Shown here in pieces: positions 17,467 through 27,066 of a DNA stretch of 64,000 bases. A program made the translations under genes and the position numbers. This DNA comes from Deltaproteobacteria bacterium (GTDB lineage: Bacteria > Myxococcota_A > Polyangia > Haliangiales > Haliangiaceae): contig JAHDIH010000003.1 in assembly GCA_020630875.1 (NCBI GenBank), positions 272,071-336,070 on the forward strand, in the 5' to 3' direction. How positions within the stretch are numbered: position 1 is the first letter of the stretch; each line of letters opens with the position of its first letter. Below the pieces are notes generated by a model. That model was not told where the DNA came from, did not search any database, and saw only the letters and a list, made by a program, of their open reading frames with translations.

Positions 17467-18722
17467 TGACCCATGCTGATAAATTCATCGGTAAAGTTAT
17501 ATCGAATCGCTACAAAATCACATCCCTTTTGGGTAAGGGTGGAATGGGCGCAGTGTACCAATGCACTGACATCGACACCGATTTGGAAGTAGCAATCAAG
17601 TTTCTCAGACCGGTGTTCGGTGACTCTACCAATGCCGAGCAGCGATTTCTACGCGAAGCGAAAATCGCCAAAACAATGGTATGCCCGCAAATCGCACAAG
17701 TATACGATTATGGTAGAAGCGAAGACGATATTCTTTACTACACGATGGAGTTGGTAAACGGCACTACACTGCACGAATACATCTATAACAACCCCAATCC
17801 TTCTGATACGTTTGTACTTGAGTTCATTAGCCAATTGTCGATTGCGCTAAAGCGAATGCATGAAGCTGGTATTATCCACAGAGACTTAAAGCCGGCCAAC
17901 ATCATGATCACGAGTGAAAAACCTACTCTCAAGGTTTTAGATCTAGGTCTTGCTAAGTCCATTTCCGAGTCGAGTGAAAGCCTTTCGAAAAGTGGGGTAA
18001 TCATGGGGACTCCGCAATATTTAGCACCAGAGACACTCAAGGGACTTCCTCAAAATGAACAGTCCGACATCTATGCGATGGGTATCGTTACCTACGAAAT
18101 GATTCTTGGTGCAAGAGTATTCAAAGACCAAGACACCGCGGCTTTGTTCAGCAAGAAGTTGGAGTTCAAACTCCCAGATCTTCCCATGACTGCGGGCCAC
18201 AACCTAACTGTCGTTGCCAAAAAACTTGCAGCGGGTCGCCCCGAGCGCAGGTATGCTACGTGTGATGACATTCTTCGCGACCTAAGGAGCATAAGTACTG
18301 GCAGAAAGTTGTCTCCGGACTCCGTTTCAATTCTTTCTCCTTCGCCAGAGAACTCGCTGACTCAGCTCACCGCATTCTCTAAGCCAAAGTATGGTTTTCT
18401 GTTAGCAATGCTTGCCATGATGGCATTCGCAATGACCGCTACGTTTGTTATTTCAACCAGCGAAGCGGAAGAAGCAGCTGAAACAACTGAAGCAGCTGAA
18501 CTACCAACCACTAAGCAAAAGCTACAAACGATACCTAAACCAGCGGCGGCAGCAACTGCAGGTGATCGAATCGCAGACACAATTTTGGAAATCGAACTGG
18601 AAAGTACGATTCCGGTGGAAGTAATCGAACTGCATGAATCCGCTCCGAAGAAGAAGAAGAAAAGGAAACGTCGTAAACGACGAAAGCCAGCTAAACCGAA
18701 GGCGCCTACGTTTATTCGCTAA
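17466..18722 (+). CDS. Membrane-anchored Ser/Thr protein kinase (PknB type) with polybasic tail
   Basis: A 418-residue Hanks-type kinase. Visible motifs: glycine loop [11 protein letters not shown] (about 21-31), catalytic Lys45 in VAIKFL, catalytic loop [10 protein letters not shown], metal-binding DLGLA (DLG instead of DFG), activation/P+1 loop [10 protein letters not shown] and [13 protein letters not shown]. The kinase domain ends near residue 280. One transmembrane segment (about 305-325) follows. The remaining ~95 residues start with an acidic Ala/Glu/Thr run and end in a dense Lys/Arg stretch ([13 protein letters not shown]). Start: ATG at 17466 sharing the A of the upstream TAA, with GAGGTGGAG 6-7 nt before it; a GTG four codons upstream is less likely. 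Coupled to the TPR protein, a plausible partner or substrate. Confidence 0.92.
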   Translation: MTHADKFIGKVISNRYKITSLLGKGGMGAVYQCTDIDTDLEVAIKFLRPVFGDSTNAEQRFLREAKIAKTMVCPQIAQVYDYGRSEDDILYYTMELVNGTTLHEYIYNNPNPSDTFVLEFISQLSIALKRMHEAGIIHRDLKPANIMITSEKPTLKVLDLGLAKSISESSESLSKSGVIMGTPQYLAPETLKGLPQNEQSDIYAMGIVTYEMILGARVFKDQDTAALFSKKLEFKLPDLPMTAGHNLTVVAKKLAAGRPERRYATCDDILRDLRSISTGRKLSPDSVSILSPSPENSLTQLTAFSKPKYGFLLAMLAMMAFAMTATFVISTSEAEEAAETTEAAELPTTKQKLQTIPKPAAAATAGDRIADTILEIELESTIPVEVIELHESAPKKKKKRKRRKRRKPAKPKAPTFIR

Positions 18723-20200
18723 CTGACCGAGTGTACTGAGAAACCGGTATTGTCCCAACGAAAACGCTTGGTCTCTCCTTCGACCAGCGTTTCGACGTTT
18801 ACAGGGCGGGTCCAAATCCTATGCAGATTCTGTAACGTGTCACGAGCGTGACCCTGATCCAAGTCTACGCCGTCGTGACGGTGAAGTAGCAAAAGCTCCC
18901 CCTTGTTGTCTACGTTACCGTCAACAACCTCAATAACTGGTTGACCTCTATTACTCAGGCTCACGAGCAATTTCTCCTTAATTTCCTTAAAGTCTCTACT
19001 CGCTATTTCCCAGTTACTACTACGGTCATTGAAGTCGTAGCTGTAAAATTTGTTTTCGATGCAAAACTCAAGCGTAAAGAATTCGTCGATAAATGTAACG
19101 TCGTTGTGCAATTTGCGTACTTCAAATATCTTTTCTCTACCTAACCCCGCTTTCGTATCCCACAAGTTCTTTTCAGCAATATCGTCACAGCGTTCCCATT
19201 CCATCCCGAACTGCCCTTTGTTCCACCTGCGCTCAATGTCTCTGAACAATTCGACACCAAGCTTGTAAGGGTTCAGTTGCCCTTGAGAACTCGCGAGAAT
19301 TCCAGAACATGCGTCTGCATAGTCAACAATCTCTGCAGCCGATGCTGCTTTTCCTGTCATAATGGTACTGTGCCAATAAGTAGCCCATCCCTCGTTCATA
19401 ATCTTTGTCATTGCTTGCGGCGCGAAATAATATGCTTCGGCGCGAATGACCTCGAGCACATCACGCTGCCAACCTTCTAAGGGAGCATTTTGGATCAAAA
19501 ATGCCAATACATCACGCTCGGGATGCTCTGGAAACTTCTGCTTAGCAGCAAGCTGAGCCTCTCTTTTTTTACGTTGCGCCTCTAAAAACTCGGGAGGGTT
19601 GACGTATTCTTGCATGTAGCCTTTAGCTTTCAACCGTGGAACGGCTGAATCTATTGTTAAGTTCTCTTCCTTTTCATTCTTACGTTTGATGTACGGGGAC
19701 ATCGGGTCAATGAGATTTTCTATTGAAAGACAGACATCGATAAAAGACTCTACTTTCTCTATGCCAAGTCTCGATGCATGCTTTCGCACCAACGAGGCAT
19801 GATTGGCCATTCCGTCGATCATCTTTCGATTGGTTTTTGAAAAGTAGTAGTTATTTTTGAAGAAATCGACGTGTCCACAGACGTGTGCCATTACAGTTTT
19901 CTGATCGACGAGAGAGTTCCCTTCCAATAAGTAGGCGTACGCCGGCTTAGTGTTAATGACCATCTCGTATATTTTTTGCAATCCAAACTCGTAACCTTTG
20001 GACAGCTGTTCGTAATCCATACCAAAACGCCAATGAGGATAACGCGTCGGAAATCCGCCAAACGCGGCGACCTCATTCATTGTCTTGTAATCAAGTATCT
20101 CATAAACAATCGGATAGAAATCTAAACCAAGCTCTCGGGCAAATCCTTCGATTTGCCTCTGCATTTCCTGAAGATGCTCTGGGAAAAGTTTGGGCTTCAT
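18719..20200 (-). CDS. SpoVR family protein
   Basis: A 493-residue SpoVR/YcgB protein, last gene of the prkA operon. Recognised by the conserved run from the N-terminus ([60 protein letters not shown]) to the middle ([14 protein letters not shown]). The His and Glu residues in [12 protein letters not shown] and NEGWATYWH could bind a metal. The biochemical role is unknown. In Bacillus spoVR is needed for the spore cortex, while in proteobacteria the gene occurs with prkA and yeaH without sporulation. It overlaps yeaH by 4 bp and meets the kinase gene 3' end to 3' end with a 4-bp overlap. Confidence 0.95.
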   Translation of the reverse strand: MKPKLFPEHLQEMQRQIEGFARELGLDFYPIVYEILDYKTMNEVAAFGGFPTRYPHWRFGMDYEQLSKGYEFGLQKIYEMVINTKPAYAYLLEGNSLVDQKTVMAHVCGHVDFFKNNYYFSKTNRKMIDGMANHASLVRKHASRLGIEKVESFIDVCLSIENLIDPMSPYIKRKNEKEENLTIDSAVPRLKAKGYMQEYVNPPEFLEAQRKKREAQLAAKQKFPEHPERDVLAFLIQNAPLEGWQRDVLEVIRAEAYYFAPQAMTKIMNEGWATYWHSTIMTGKAASAAEIVDYADACSGILASSQGQLNPYKLGVELFRDIERRWNKGQFGMEWERCDDIAEKNLWDTKAGLGREKIFEVRKLHNDVTFIDEFFTLEFCIENKFYSYDFNDRSSNWEIASRDFKEIKEKLLVSLSNRGQPVIEVVDGNVDNKGELLLLHRHDGVDLDQGHARDTLQNLHRIWTRPVNVETLVEGETKRFRWDNTGFSVHSVS

Positions 20201-21306
20201 TTTCCGGCTCCTAAAAATTCCTTTATGGATCCCATAATCGCCTGTTTGTCCTTTATTTCAGAGGTAATGACATCGCTAGAATCAGAAAAGTTGTCGTTCA
20301 AATCTTTGATGAACTGCCCTGACCCATAGGGCGACTCGACCTGTCCGTAACAAAACATATTGGAACTGGGAATGATTTTTTCTCGAAGAAGAGAAACGCA
20401 TGAAGTGGTATCGTCGACCGACCAGTTGTCACCGTCAGAAAAGTGAAAGGGGTAAATATTCCATTCACTGACAGGATAGTCGTCCTCTATCATCTTAGAA
20501 CAAAGTTTATAAGCAGATGAAATCATCGTTCCACCGCTCTCACGAGTACTAAAGAACGTTTCTCTATCGACTTCTTTCGCTACGGCATCGTGAATAATAT
20601 AGCGACTCTCGATACCTTCGTACTGGGAACGCAGCCAGGTATCGATCCAAAACGATTCGATCCTAACAATTTCTTTTTGCTCATCCCCCATAGAACCGGA
20701 TACGTCCATCATGTAAATGATTACGGCATTGCTATCTGGAAGAGGCTCAGATTTAGCGGAGCGAAAACGCTTATCTTCCCTGATCGGGACGATGACAGGA
20801 TTTTCCGGATCGTAGGTTCCAGCAGCAATTTGTCTCTTAAGAGCTTCTTTAAACGTACGTCGAAAATGCCTAAGAGACTCAGGCCCCACGTTTCTAATGC
20901 CCACGTACTTTTCTTTGGTAGTTTTTAGAACGTCGTTACCTTTTGGTTCGATATTTGGCAACTCGAGTTCTTCGCCCAGTATAGCCGCAAGGTCATCGAT
21001 CGACATCTCGACCTCAAGCATGTGCTCTCCCGGCCTATCCCCTGCCTCGCCTTGTCCTGGTTGCTCTTCTTCACCTTCTCCAAGTGAATCTCCAACCTCA
21101 CCTTCTCCTTGTCCTACGCCGCCCTGCTGTCCAGAGCCATGTTTGAACCTTGGAATGTCCACGCGCGGCATTGGGATCGTCACAGTATCTTTGCCTTTAC
21201 GCGCAATCATTTCTCCGTGACTAATGTATTTCTTGAGATTCTCCTTAATCTTGCCTCTAACAATTTGCTTAAAGCGTCTGTGATCCAGATCAATTCTTTG
21301 ACTCAC
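20197..21306 (-). CDS. yeaH: YeaH/YhbH family protein (DUF444)
   Basis: A 369-residue member of the DUF444 family, which always travels with prkA and spoVR. The N-terminus is basic ([25 protein letters not shown]). A Gly/Glu/Gln-rich acidic linker lies at about residues 65-100. The C-terminal half resembles a von Willebrand factor A fold, with the MIDAS-like DxSGS motif in [13 protein letters not shown]. Family knowledge: in E. coli yeaG(prkA)-yeaH respond to nutrient stress and nitrogen starvation; the molecular task of YeaH is not settled. It is 10 bp downstream of the small RHH-like gene and overlaps spoVR. Confidence 0.94.
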   Translation of the reverse strand: MSQRIDLDHRRFKQIVRGKIKENLKKYISHGEMIARKGKDTVTIPMPRVDIPRFKHGSGQQGGVGQGEGEVGDSLGEGEEEQPGQGEAGDRPGEHMLEVEMSIDDLAAILGEELELPNIEPKGNDVLKTTKEKYVGIRNVGPESLRHFRRTFKEALKRQIAAGTYDPENPVIVPIREDKRFRSAKSEPLPDSNAVIIYMMDVSGSMGDEQKEIVRIESFWIDTWLRSQYEGIESRYIIHDAVAKEVDRETFFSTRESGGTMISSAYKLCSKMIEDDYPVSEWNIYPFHFSDGDNWSVDDTTSCVSLLREKIIPSSNMFCYGQVESPYGSGQFIKDLNDNFSDSSDVITSEIKDKQAIMGSIKEFLGAGK

Positions 21307-21316
21307 AACTACCCTC

Positions 21317-21532
21317 CTAAAATACGACTTCGGAAGATTCCCCGCGTTCGTTCACAAAACACAAACGCCCACCTCTTCGTTTTGTTTGTTGGCAGAGATC
21401 CAATAGTCCAAGAGCGCGAGACAATACGCCAGCAGCAGAGTCATCTCCCATCTCCACACAAAGCTTGGCAAGCAATGCCGCTGCAGTTGCGTTGAGTTCA
21501 ACGGATACAGTTCCTATGCCTTTAGGATCCAT
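21317..21532 (-). CDS. Small ribbon-helix-helix-like protein inside the prkA operon
   Basis: A 71-residue protein between prkA and yeaH. It starts with a beta strand (GTVSVELNA), then two helices ([35 protein letters not shown]), then a Gly turn and a strand pair ([12 protein letters not shown]). This is the arrangement of small ribbon-helix-helix proteins of the CopG/Arc type, although the basic strand residues expected for DNA contact are sparse. The ATG overlaps the prkA stop by 1 bp (TAATG), and yeaH follows after 10 bp, so it is a full member of the operon. I know of no such gene as a standard part of prkA-yeaH-spoVR loci. Possible autoregulator; inference only. Confidence 0.7.
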   Translation of the reverse strand: MDPKGIGTVSVELNATAAALLAKLCVEMGDDSAAGVLSRALGLLDLCQQTKRRGGRLCFVNERGESSEVVF

Positions 21533-23574
21533 TAGTCTTTAATGTCGCCTCGTGCAAAAATCGACGCTACGTAGTTAAGTACATCCGTGGCGCTTACTTC
21601 ATCGTAACCAAAGTTACGAATGAGCCTTTCTTTTACAATGTCGATCTTCTCCTGAGTCTGTTTGTCGATAACGTTCGACACCAAAGACGACAACTTAATC
21701 GAGTCTTTTTGGTCTTCGAAGAGTTTTGCTTCCAGTGCTTTATGAAGTCGCTCGTTGGTTCGATAGTCAAAGGTTCGTCCTTCAACGGCCAGAGCACCGA
21801 TATAGTTCATAATCTCTCTTCGGAAGTCGTCTTTACGGCTTTCTGGAATGTCGATCTTTTCTTCAATCGAACGCATCAATCGCTCGTCGGGTTCTTCATC
21901 TTGCCCAGTGTAAGGATTCTTAACCTTTTCCTTCTGGGTGTAGGCTTTTACATTGTCGATGTAGTTTGCGCATAACTTCGAAATCGCATCCTCGTCAGCT
22001 GAAATTGCCCGTTGTACTTCGTTTTTGACGATATCTTCATACTCTTGCTTCACGACACTCATCAGTTCGATGTAGTGTTGTCGCTGGTCGTCAGAAGAAA
22101 TGAGCGAATGACTTTTGAGACCGCTCTCCAATGCGTTGATCACGACAAAAGGATTGATCGCCCCGTTGGCCTTGTCCGATACCAGGGCGTTAGAAATTTT
22201 ATCTTGTACGTACCGCGGGCTGATACCATCAAGCCCTTCTCGTAGTGTTTCTTTCCTCAATTCCTTAATATTGTCTTGCGTAAAACCAGGAAGCGTTTTG
22301 CCGTCGTAGAGCTTCGCTTTTTGCAGAAGTGAAAGATTCTGCTTCTTAGGTTGTTCCAGCCGGGTCAGCACAGCCCAAAGCGCTGCGACGTAGAGCGTGT
22401 GCGGAGCAACGTGCCGCCCTACCCGCTGCTGATTGTAGTCTTTGGCATAGATTTTTACTTCTTGCGAAACTTTTGTGATGTATGGAATGTCAACTTTCAC
22501 GGTTCTGTCACGAAGCGCTTCCATGAACTCGTTGTTGAGAAGCCTTTTGTATTCCGCTTCGTTTGTATGACCGATGATGACCTCATCGATATCGGTTTGA
22601 GCGAACTTCTTGGGCTTGATCTTATGTTCTTGCGTAGCACCTAGCAGGTCGTACAAAAATGCGACATCAAGTTTTAGAATTTCTACAAACTCTATAATTC
22701 CACGGTTAGCAACGTTAAACTCACCATCAAAGTTGAACGCTCGAGGGTCAGAGTCAGAGCCAAAAACAGCAATCTTCCGGTAGTTGATATCCCCCGTCAA
22801 CTCCGTAGAGTCTTGGTTCTTCTCATCTTTAGGCTGAAAGGTTCCGATACCGACGCGGTCTTGTTCAGAAAGCACCAATCGTTTCACGCGAATGTGAGAA
22901 ATGACTTTCTCGAAGTCACCTTTATAATGTTTCATCAACTCCTTAAAAATAAGTCGACAGGCTGGATTTACTTCTCCAACAGGGTTCACGCGAAACTCAT
23001 CATTTCCTAGTCGTAGCCTACGAATCGCTTCTTCTCGCCACTCGATTGGTATGAGACGCAAAGGCTCGTCATGCATTGGGCATGCGAATACTTCACTACC
23101 ACCAGCAAGCTCGGTCAGGTCCCCAGAAAGTTTCCAGTAGTAGGTGTACAGCGCGCCTTCTTTGGTACGAGAATATTCTTCCATCCCGCGTTTCAACATT
23201 CTTGCAATGGTTGATTTAGCGGACCCAACCGGACCGTGAAGAAGAATAACTCTTTTTTCGGTCCCGTAACCTTTGGCAGCACTCTTGAGTACATCCATCA
23301 GTCGCATCAAAGGAATGTCCAAACCGAAAACGGCATCCTTACTACCGTGTTTCGGATCCGAGAAAAAGTTGTATCGAATCAACTTCTTCTTGTTGTCGAT
23401 GTACTCTTCCGTGCCAAAAGAAAGCACCATGTCGTAAACGCGTTGGTAGGCGTTCCGAGTAATCTTTGGATCGTCTCTTACTAATTCGAGATAATCATCG
23501 AACGATCCTTCCCAGTTTAAAGACTTGTAGTCGTCGTAATCCTGAAGCGACGCAATTTCACTAACCAATCCCAT
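21532..23574 (-). CDS. prkA: PrkA family serine protein kinase / AAA+ ATPase
   Basis: A 680-residue protein of the PrkA (YeaG) family. It is an AAA+ P-loop protein: Walker A in [17 protein letters not shown] (about residue 115), N-terminal [21 protein letters not shown], and the characteristic [12 protein letters not shown] and [14 protein letters not shown] segments. The C-terminal ~250 residues form the PrkA C domain ([12 protein letters not shown]). PrkA was first described as a serine kinase, while later work on relatives points to ATPase-type activity; both are family knowledge. First gene of prkA-rhh-yeaH-spoVR. The ATG at 23574 is preceded by a G-rich tract (AAGGGGGCC), a plausible ribosome binding site. 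Confidence 0.96.
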   Translation of the reverse strand: MGLVSEIASLQDYDDYKSLNWEGSFDDYLELVRDDPKITRNAYQRVYDMVLSFGTEEYIDNKKKLIRYNFFSDPKHGSKDAVFGLDIPLMRLMDVLKSAAKGYGTEKRVILLHGPVGSAKSTIARMLKRGMEEYSRTKEGALYTYYWKLSGDLTELAGGSEVFACPMHDEPLRLIPIEWREEAIRRLRLGNDEFRVNPVGEVNPACRLIFKELMKHYKGDFEKVISHIRVKRLVLSEQDRVGIGTFQPKDEKNQDSTELTGDINYRKIAVFGSDSDPRAFNFDGEFNVANRGIIEFVEILKLDVAFLYDLLGATQEHKIKPKKFAQTDIDEVIIGHTNEAEYKRLLNNEFMEALRDRTVKVDIPYITKVSQEVKIYAKDYNQQRVGRHVAPHTLYVAALWAVLTRLEQPKKQNLSLLQKAKLYDGKTLPGFTQDNIKELRKETLREGLDGISPRYVQDKISNALVSDKANGAINPFVVINALESGLKSHSLISSDDQRQHYIELMSVVKQEYEDIVKNEVQRAISADEDAISKLCANYIDNVKAYTQKEKVKNPYTGQDEEPDERLMRSIEEKIDIPESRKDDFRREIMNYIGALAVEGRTFDYRTNERLHKALEAKLFEDQKDSIKLSSLVSNVIDKQTQEKIDIVKERLIRNFGYDEVSATDVLNYVASIFARGDIKD

Positions 23575-23597
23575 GCAGGCCCCCTTGTGTATGGCTT

Positions 23598-23625
23598 ATC
23601 GTAACATGCCACGTCTGACTCGCAA
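23598..23625 (-). promoter_or_regulatory. Putative promoter of the prkA operon
   Basis: On the minus strand TTGCGA (23620-23625) and TACGAT (23598-23603) are spaced 16 bp, each a 4/6 match to sigma-70 boxes. The leader of about 18 nt contains the G-rich ribosome binding site. No -24/-12 GGCAC-N5-TTGCA type sigma-54 site was seen. Confidence 0.35.
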
Positions 23626-23678
23626 TACTGGCTAGCCTGCCAAAGATTCGTGAAGTAGAGTCAAAGATCGCTTGGGTT

Positions 23679-24386
23679 CTAAGTCGATTTCTGTTTGTAG
23701 TAGCTGTCGAGGGCCAAAAAAAGTTCCGGGGCTCGTTTCTTCAAGCTGTTAGGCTTCTCAAAGTAGAACTCCGTTGCGACCGCAAAAAACTCAGCTTCGT
23801 TGGTTGCTCCGTACTCATCAATGACCCGCTTCTTTCTTGACGCAGCACGCAACTGTAGAAAATGTTCGCTCATTACCCTAGCCCAAGGAGCGTACGCCCC
23901 TCGATTCAATACCGGCGTGCCATCAAAACTACCATCCGCGGCATCAAGCACATGGGCAAACTCATGAGTGGTGACGCAATGTCCGTCATTGGATTTTCTA
24001 ATCCCCTTCTTGACCGCCGCCCAGGAAAGGAGCACTTGACCAAGGTTGTTCGCCATTCCCAAAAAGCGACCGCTACTGTCCGCGTTTCGCTCGCTGATGG
24101 ACGAAGGAAACACGTAAATAGAGTGCAGATCACGGTACTCGTCGATGCCTCGGTACAGCACAATCCGGGCAGCATACGCCGCAATAGTGACTTTGTGCTC
24201 CATAGAAAGTGCCATTCCCACTCCTTGCCAATTCTTTTCATGCACAAGAATTCGAACGTCTCGCAAAAGCCGCGTTTTCTCTGACTCAGTAAGCGCTTTC
24301 CACAAAGGCAGCGCACTGACTACCGCGGACGACTCCGAGTCGATCGGCTTTCTGAGCAGTAAGGCTCTACGGATTCTTCGGAACAT
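23679..24386 (-). CDS. MtfA-like zinc metallopeptidase (M90)
   Basis: A 235-residue cytosolic peptidase of the MtfA family. The zinc site is visible as HEFAHVLDAADGSFDG (HExxH-like at about residue 140) with the third ligand in NEAEFFAVATEFYFEKP, both diagnostic for M90. Upstream FLGMANNLGQVLLSW fits the family. In E. coli MtfA inactivates the Mlc repressor and has aminopeptidase activity; no Mlc is seen here, so the target may differ. Start: ATG at 24386, giving MFRRIRRALL; a TTG further upstream (24443) would run deep into the previous gene. It overlaps that gene by 20 bp and ends the four-gene unit. Confidence 0.85.
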   Translation of the reverse strand: MFRRIRRALLLRKPIDSESSAVVSALPLWKALTESEKTRLLRDVRILVHEKNWQGVGMALSMEHKVTIAAYAARIVLYRGIDEYRDLHSIYVFPSSISERNADSSGRFLGMANNLGQVLLSWAAVKKGIRKSNDGHCVTTHEFAHVLDAADGSFDGTPVLNRGAYAPWARVMSEHFLQLRAASRKKRVIDEYGATNEAEFFAVATEFYFEKPNSLKKRAPELFLALDSYYKQKST

Positions 24387-24981
24387 TCGCTGTCGAAGTA
24401 TAACGTCCCAGCGATACAGCCGTCTCGCTTGGCCACAGACCAATTGAGAAAATCTTTACTTTCTTACCACCAGAAACCGGCGTCGAGCGACCGCACTTTG
24501 GAGTCCTTCCCATAACGAGTTTCTTGCTATGGAAATAGTGCGACTTGCCTGCCAAAACCACTTTCATGTAGCCATCGCCTTTAAACTTGATGTGTTCCAC
24601 CGCGACACTGTCATTGGGCCATGCCCAACGAGTGCTGGCCTGAAACGACTCTACTTTTGGTAGGCTTCTTTTGGGTCGCTGAAGTAAACGATTAATCGGA
24701 TAAACACCGAGTTTGCGGTGAGGCAACGTAAAAACTAGGGCCTTCGCTCCGACAGAAGCTTTCACAATAAACTCAACGGCACCGTCATGAATCTTTTTAC
24801 GGACAACCTTCCCCCCAGCAATCTTTAACTTGTCGGCTTTCGCACCTACAAAAAAATGACGAGAAACGATAGGAACTTCTTGTTGGTTTGGCAGCAGCAT
24901 CTCCGCGGGCCGCATGCACTTAAGCGCCTCGCTTTGCTGCGCTACTGACAACAGCAATGCCATTACAACGACCTTAGTCAA
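24367..24981 (-). CDS. Secreted protein, paralogue B of a tandem pair
   Basis: A 204-residue exported protein of unknown function. With the TTG start at 24981 it begins as a signal peptide (TKVVVMALLLSVAQQSEA) cut before LKC. That TTG has GGAG 7 nt upstream and overlaps the stop of the previous gene by 8 bp. The mature protein has exactly two Cys residues, one right after the signal peptide and one near PKCGRSTP, so a single disulfide is likely. It aligns along its length with the upstream paralogue: AGGKVV, GYMKVVLAGKSHYFHSKKL, LVMGRTPKC, VSLG. Beta-rich, probably periplasmic or outer-membrane associated. Confidence 0.75.
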   Translation of the reverse strand: MTKVVVMALLLSVAQQSEALKCMRPAEMLLPNQQEVPIVSRHFFVGAKADKLKIAGGKVVRKKIHDGAVEFIVKASVGAKALVFTLPHRKLGVYPINRLLQRPKRSLPKVESFQASTRWAWPNDSVAVEHIKFKGDGYMKVVLAGKSHYFHSKKLVMGRTPKCGRSTPVSGGKKVKIFSIGLWPSETAVSLGRYTSTANVPKNP

Positions 24982-25654
24982 TTTTTGACTCCATTCTCTT
25001 ATCGGCAGGCTTGCGTAATCGTTGTGGCATCGAAATCTTTTTGTTGATACGGAACGTTCCAAGTTTTCTAGACGTCCCGTCAAAGAACAGCAGTGTCGCT
25101 ACCAACGGTCGCCCTGCCGTTAGCGGGGTTGTAGCACTACAATCAACCGTGCCAAGTATAATGGTACGCCCGAACAGAACGTATTTTTTACCACCTATTT
25201 CCAATTTTACGTACCCATCAAAGTCTTTGTCTAACTCCAGCTGTTCGTCAGCCACGGTCTGACCTGGCCAAATTTTGTGAAAGTCTTGCCTTAGCACGGC
25301 ATTCTTTGGTTGTTTCGACGTTGCTACCTTCCCCCTTTTGAACTTCCCAAGAGACGTCTTCTCAAATCGCACGTCGATTTCTTTTGCTTTCGAATCGGCT
25401 TTTACCAGAATCACCAATCCGTTCTCGAAAAACTCATTCTCGACAATGGTTCCTCCCACGACCTTCAGCCCCGCCAGTAAGTCCGCGGACTTGTGAATTT
25501 GCGACGTAATCATGAAACGCGACTTTTGCCCCGCAACAGAGTTACTGCTGAGTAGTTGTGGCCCCCCATAGCACGACAGAGCATCAGCCGGCACCGCAGC
25601 AACTAGGCAGGCAATAATAGAGAGTCCAATTAACTTTACCATACCTTTACACAC
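24974..25654 (-). CDS. Secreted protein, paralogue A of a tandem pair
   Basis: A 226-residue exported protein of unknown function. The signal peptide (LIGLSIIACLVAAVPADA) is cut before LSC. The mature part has two Cys, one at its very start and one in GTVDCSATTP, matching paralogue B. Shared blocks include VVGGTIV, GYVKLEIGGKKYVLFGRTI and RKLGTF. It looks like a small beta-sandwich. Start: GTG at 25654; an ATG four codons later (25642) is equally plausible because neither has a good ribosome binding site. It lies 20 bp after the 445-aa gene and is followed by paralogue B. Confidence 0.75.
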   Translation of the reverse strand: MCKGMVKLIGLSIIACLVAAVPADALSCYGGPQLLSSNSVAGQKSRFMITSQIHKSADLLAGLKVVGGTIVENEFFENGLVILVKADSKAKEIDVRFEKTSLGKFKRGKVATSKQPKNAVLRQDFHKIWPGQTVADEQLELDKDFDGYVKLEIGGKKYVLFGRTIILGTVDCSATTPLTAGRPLVATLLFFDGTSRKLGTFRINKKISMPQRLRKPADKRMESKID

Positions 25655-25674
25655 GCATGAGCGTACCGTTAGAT

Positions 25675-27012
25675 CTAGTTTTTTTCAACGTCCCACCCGG
25701 GACCAGAGTCAAGCGCTCCAGTTTCTGGGTTGCAATAAATTCTGAAATAGATTTCTGGGGGGGCCGGTACGCCTTGCAGACGAGCATCAATTTTGTCTTG
25801 GATGAGTTTGGGTAACTTGGGCTTAAGATCCCAAACATCGTAAACGCTGACGTAGAATCTCCCCTCCTCATCGTAGGCGCCAGACAACGTGTAGTCTTTC
25901 ATTGCCGCTGCCACGTTATCCAACGCAACGACACTACTTTTTTCTTTTCCACTCCACATTGCGTTTTTCTTCTCCGCCGAATAGTGGGCCACCGAGTCAA
26001 GGTAACGTTTTACAAAGTTCGAGTACGCCATCTCTGGCAAGTCACGAAACCAGTAATACGTCGCTTCGGTGTCAGAACTTTTACTTGGCACATGGGGACT
26101 TGCAGTAATTGCTTCGTACGGTCCCGGCAATCCTAAGGTCAACTTGAGTAGTTCTTCCCTAGCTTGATTGGAGTAGGGACGATCACGAACTGCGCCTTCA
26201 TCCCGAGCAACGGCAATGGCATCCGCAATCTGAGCGATGTTTCCCTTTTCGTCCTTGTAATAAGAACGATTCGCACCAGTGCCATGTGGAGATATCACCG
26301 CACCGGCCTCAAGTATGTTCTTATAAGGAATCGAACTACCATCTCCAGAAAGGAGTTGCAGGACTGCCCCCTCTACGGTTTCTTCGAGATCGAATTCTCG
26401 CCCTAGTGGAATGCCGTCCGACGCTAGTTTTCTCGCCACAAGCGCTGCGCGAGCCTGTCCCGCGTAGTCCAGTTCAACGGTTCGTTGCATCGCATCCGTT
26501 CGGCCTTCGATTTTGCTGACGCGGCTATGCAACCTTTCTAACAGACGGACGAACAGCGTGTAGTCAGAATTTCTCCCACGAACTGCAATATCTCTCATGA
26601 GCAGAATGTCTTGCTTAGTCAACAAAGATGACGTAGCTGCTAGTGCCGCGGAAGACACAATTCCATGAGACTCACCTTCTCCACCGGGATCACTTGGCAC
26701 GTCAAAAACAATGCGCTCACCGGAAACGTAAAACCCGATTTCCAAAAAACGTACACCGCCACGTACCGGCTCATGATCGAATCCTCGATGATGACTGGTC
26801 TCGAAACGAAACTGATACGTACCGTCCATCGTGCCATCTTCACTTGGACCACTAATCAACTTGCAAGAGGCGGGGTCTTTAAACATCTGTACCGGTATCC
26901 CCACCATCGAAGCACCAGCATCTGATTTCGATAAAGAGCTTGGGAAATCATCTGCATGATTCGTAACTCGAGAAGGACCTAGGTTTACGGTAGTAGGCTG
27001 ATGGTCAAACAC
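25675..27012 (-). CDS. Uncharacterised 445-aa protein, first gene of a four-gene unit
   Basis: I do not recognise this protein. There is no signal peptide or membrane segment, so it is predicted cytosolic unless exported by another route. The N-terminal third is beta-rich (GTYQFRFETS, VRFLEIGFYVSGERIVFD). A helical, charged middle follows (about residues 155-235), with TLFVRLLERLHSRVSKIE looking like a short coiled coil. The C-terminus has a compact beta segment (RFYVSVYDVWDLKP, IYFRIYCNPETGAL). The only Cys residues are one early and one late. Start: GTG at 27012, supported by TAAAGT 6 nt upstream. The secreted paralogue pair and MtfA-like peptidase follow on the same strand. Confidence 0.65.
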   Translation of the reverse strand: MFDHQPTTVNLGPSRVTNHADDFPSSLSKSDAGASMVGIPVQMFKDPASCKLISGPSEDGTMDGTYQFRFETSHHRGFDHEPVRGGVRFLEIGFYVSGERIVFDVPSDPGGEGESHGIVSSAALAATSSLLTKQDILLMRDIAVRGRNSDYTLFVRLLERLHSRVSKIEGRTDAMQRTVELDYAGQARAALVARKLASDGIPLGREFDLEETVEGAVLQLLSGDGSSIPYKNILEAGAVISPHGTGANRSYYKDEKGNIAQIADAIAVARDEGAVRDRPYSNQAREELLKLTLGLPGPYEAITASPHVPSKSSDTEATYYWFRDLPEMAYSNFVKRYLDSVAHYSAEKKNAMWSGKEKSSVVALDNVAAAMKDYTLSGAYDEEGRFYVSVYDVWDLKPKLPKLIQDKIDARLQGVPAPPEIYFRIYCNPETGALDSGPGWDVEKN

Positions 27013-27018
27013 GTCGGC

Positions 27019-27024
27019 ACTTTA
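27019..27024 (-). promoter_or_regulatory. Putative leaderless -10 element (TAAAGT)
   Basis: On the minus strand TAAAGT, 6 nt, then GTG at 27012. It marks the likely promoter of the four-gene unit ending with the MtfA-like peptidase. Confidence 0.4.
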
Positions 27025-27066
27025 CAGTGAACAACCCTCACCGTCAAGGGTATTATTTCGTCTGCA

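Noticed and set aside
21317..21532. RHH-like gene as the antitoxin of a toxin-antitoxin pair
   Set aside because: Its neighbours are the invariant prkA and yeaH genes; no small toxin frame overlaps it.
18719..23574. prkA-yeaH-spoVR as evidence of endospore formation
   Set aside because: This operon is widespread in non-sporulating proteobacteria, and no other sporulation gene is present.
24387..24443. Longer MtfA-like protein starting at TTG 24443
   Set aside because: The added residues would lie within the upstream gene and precede the natural family start.
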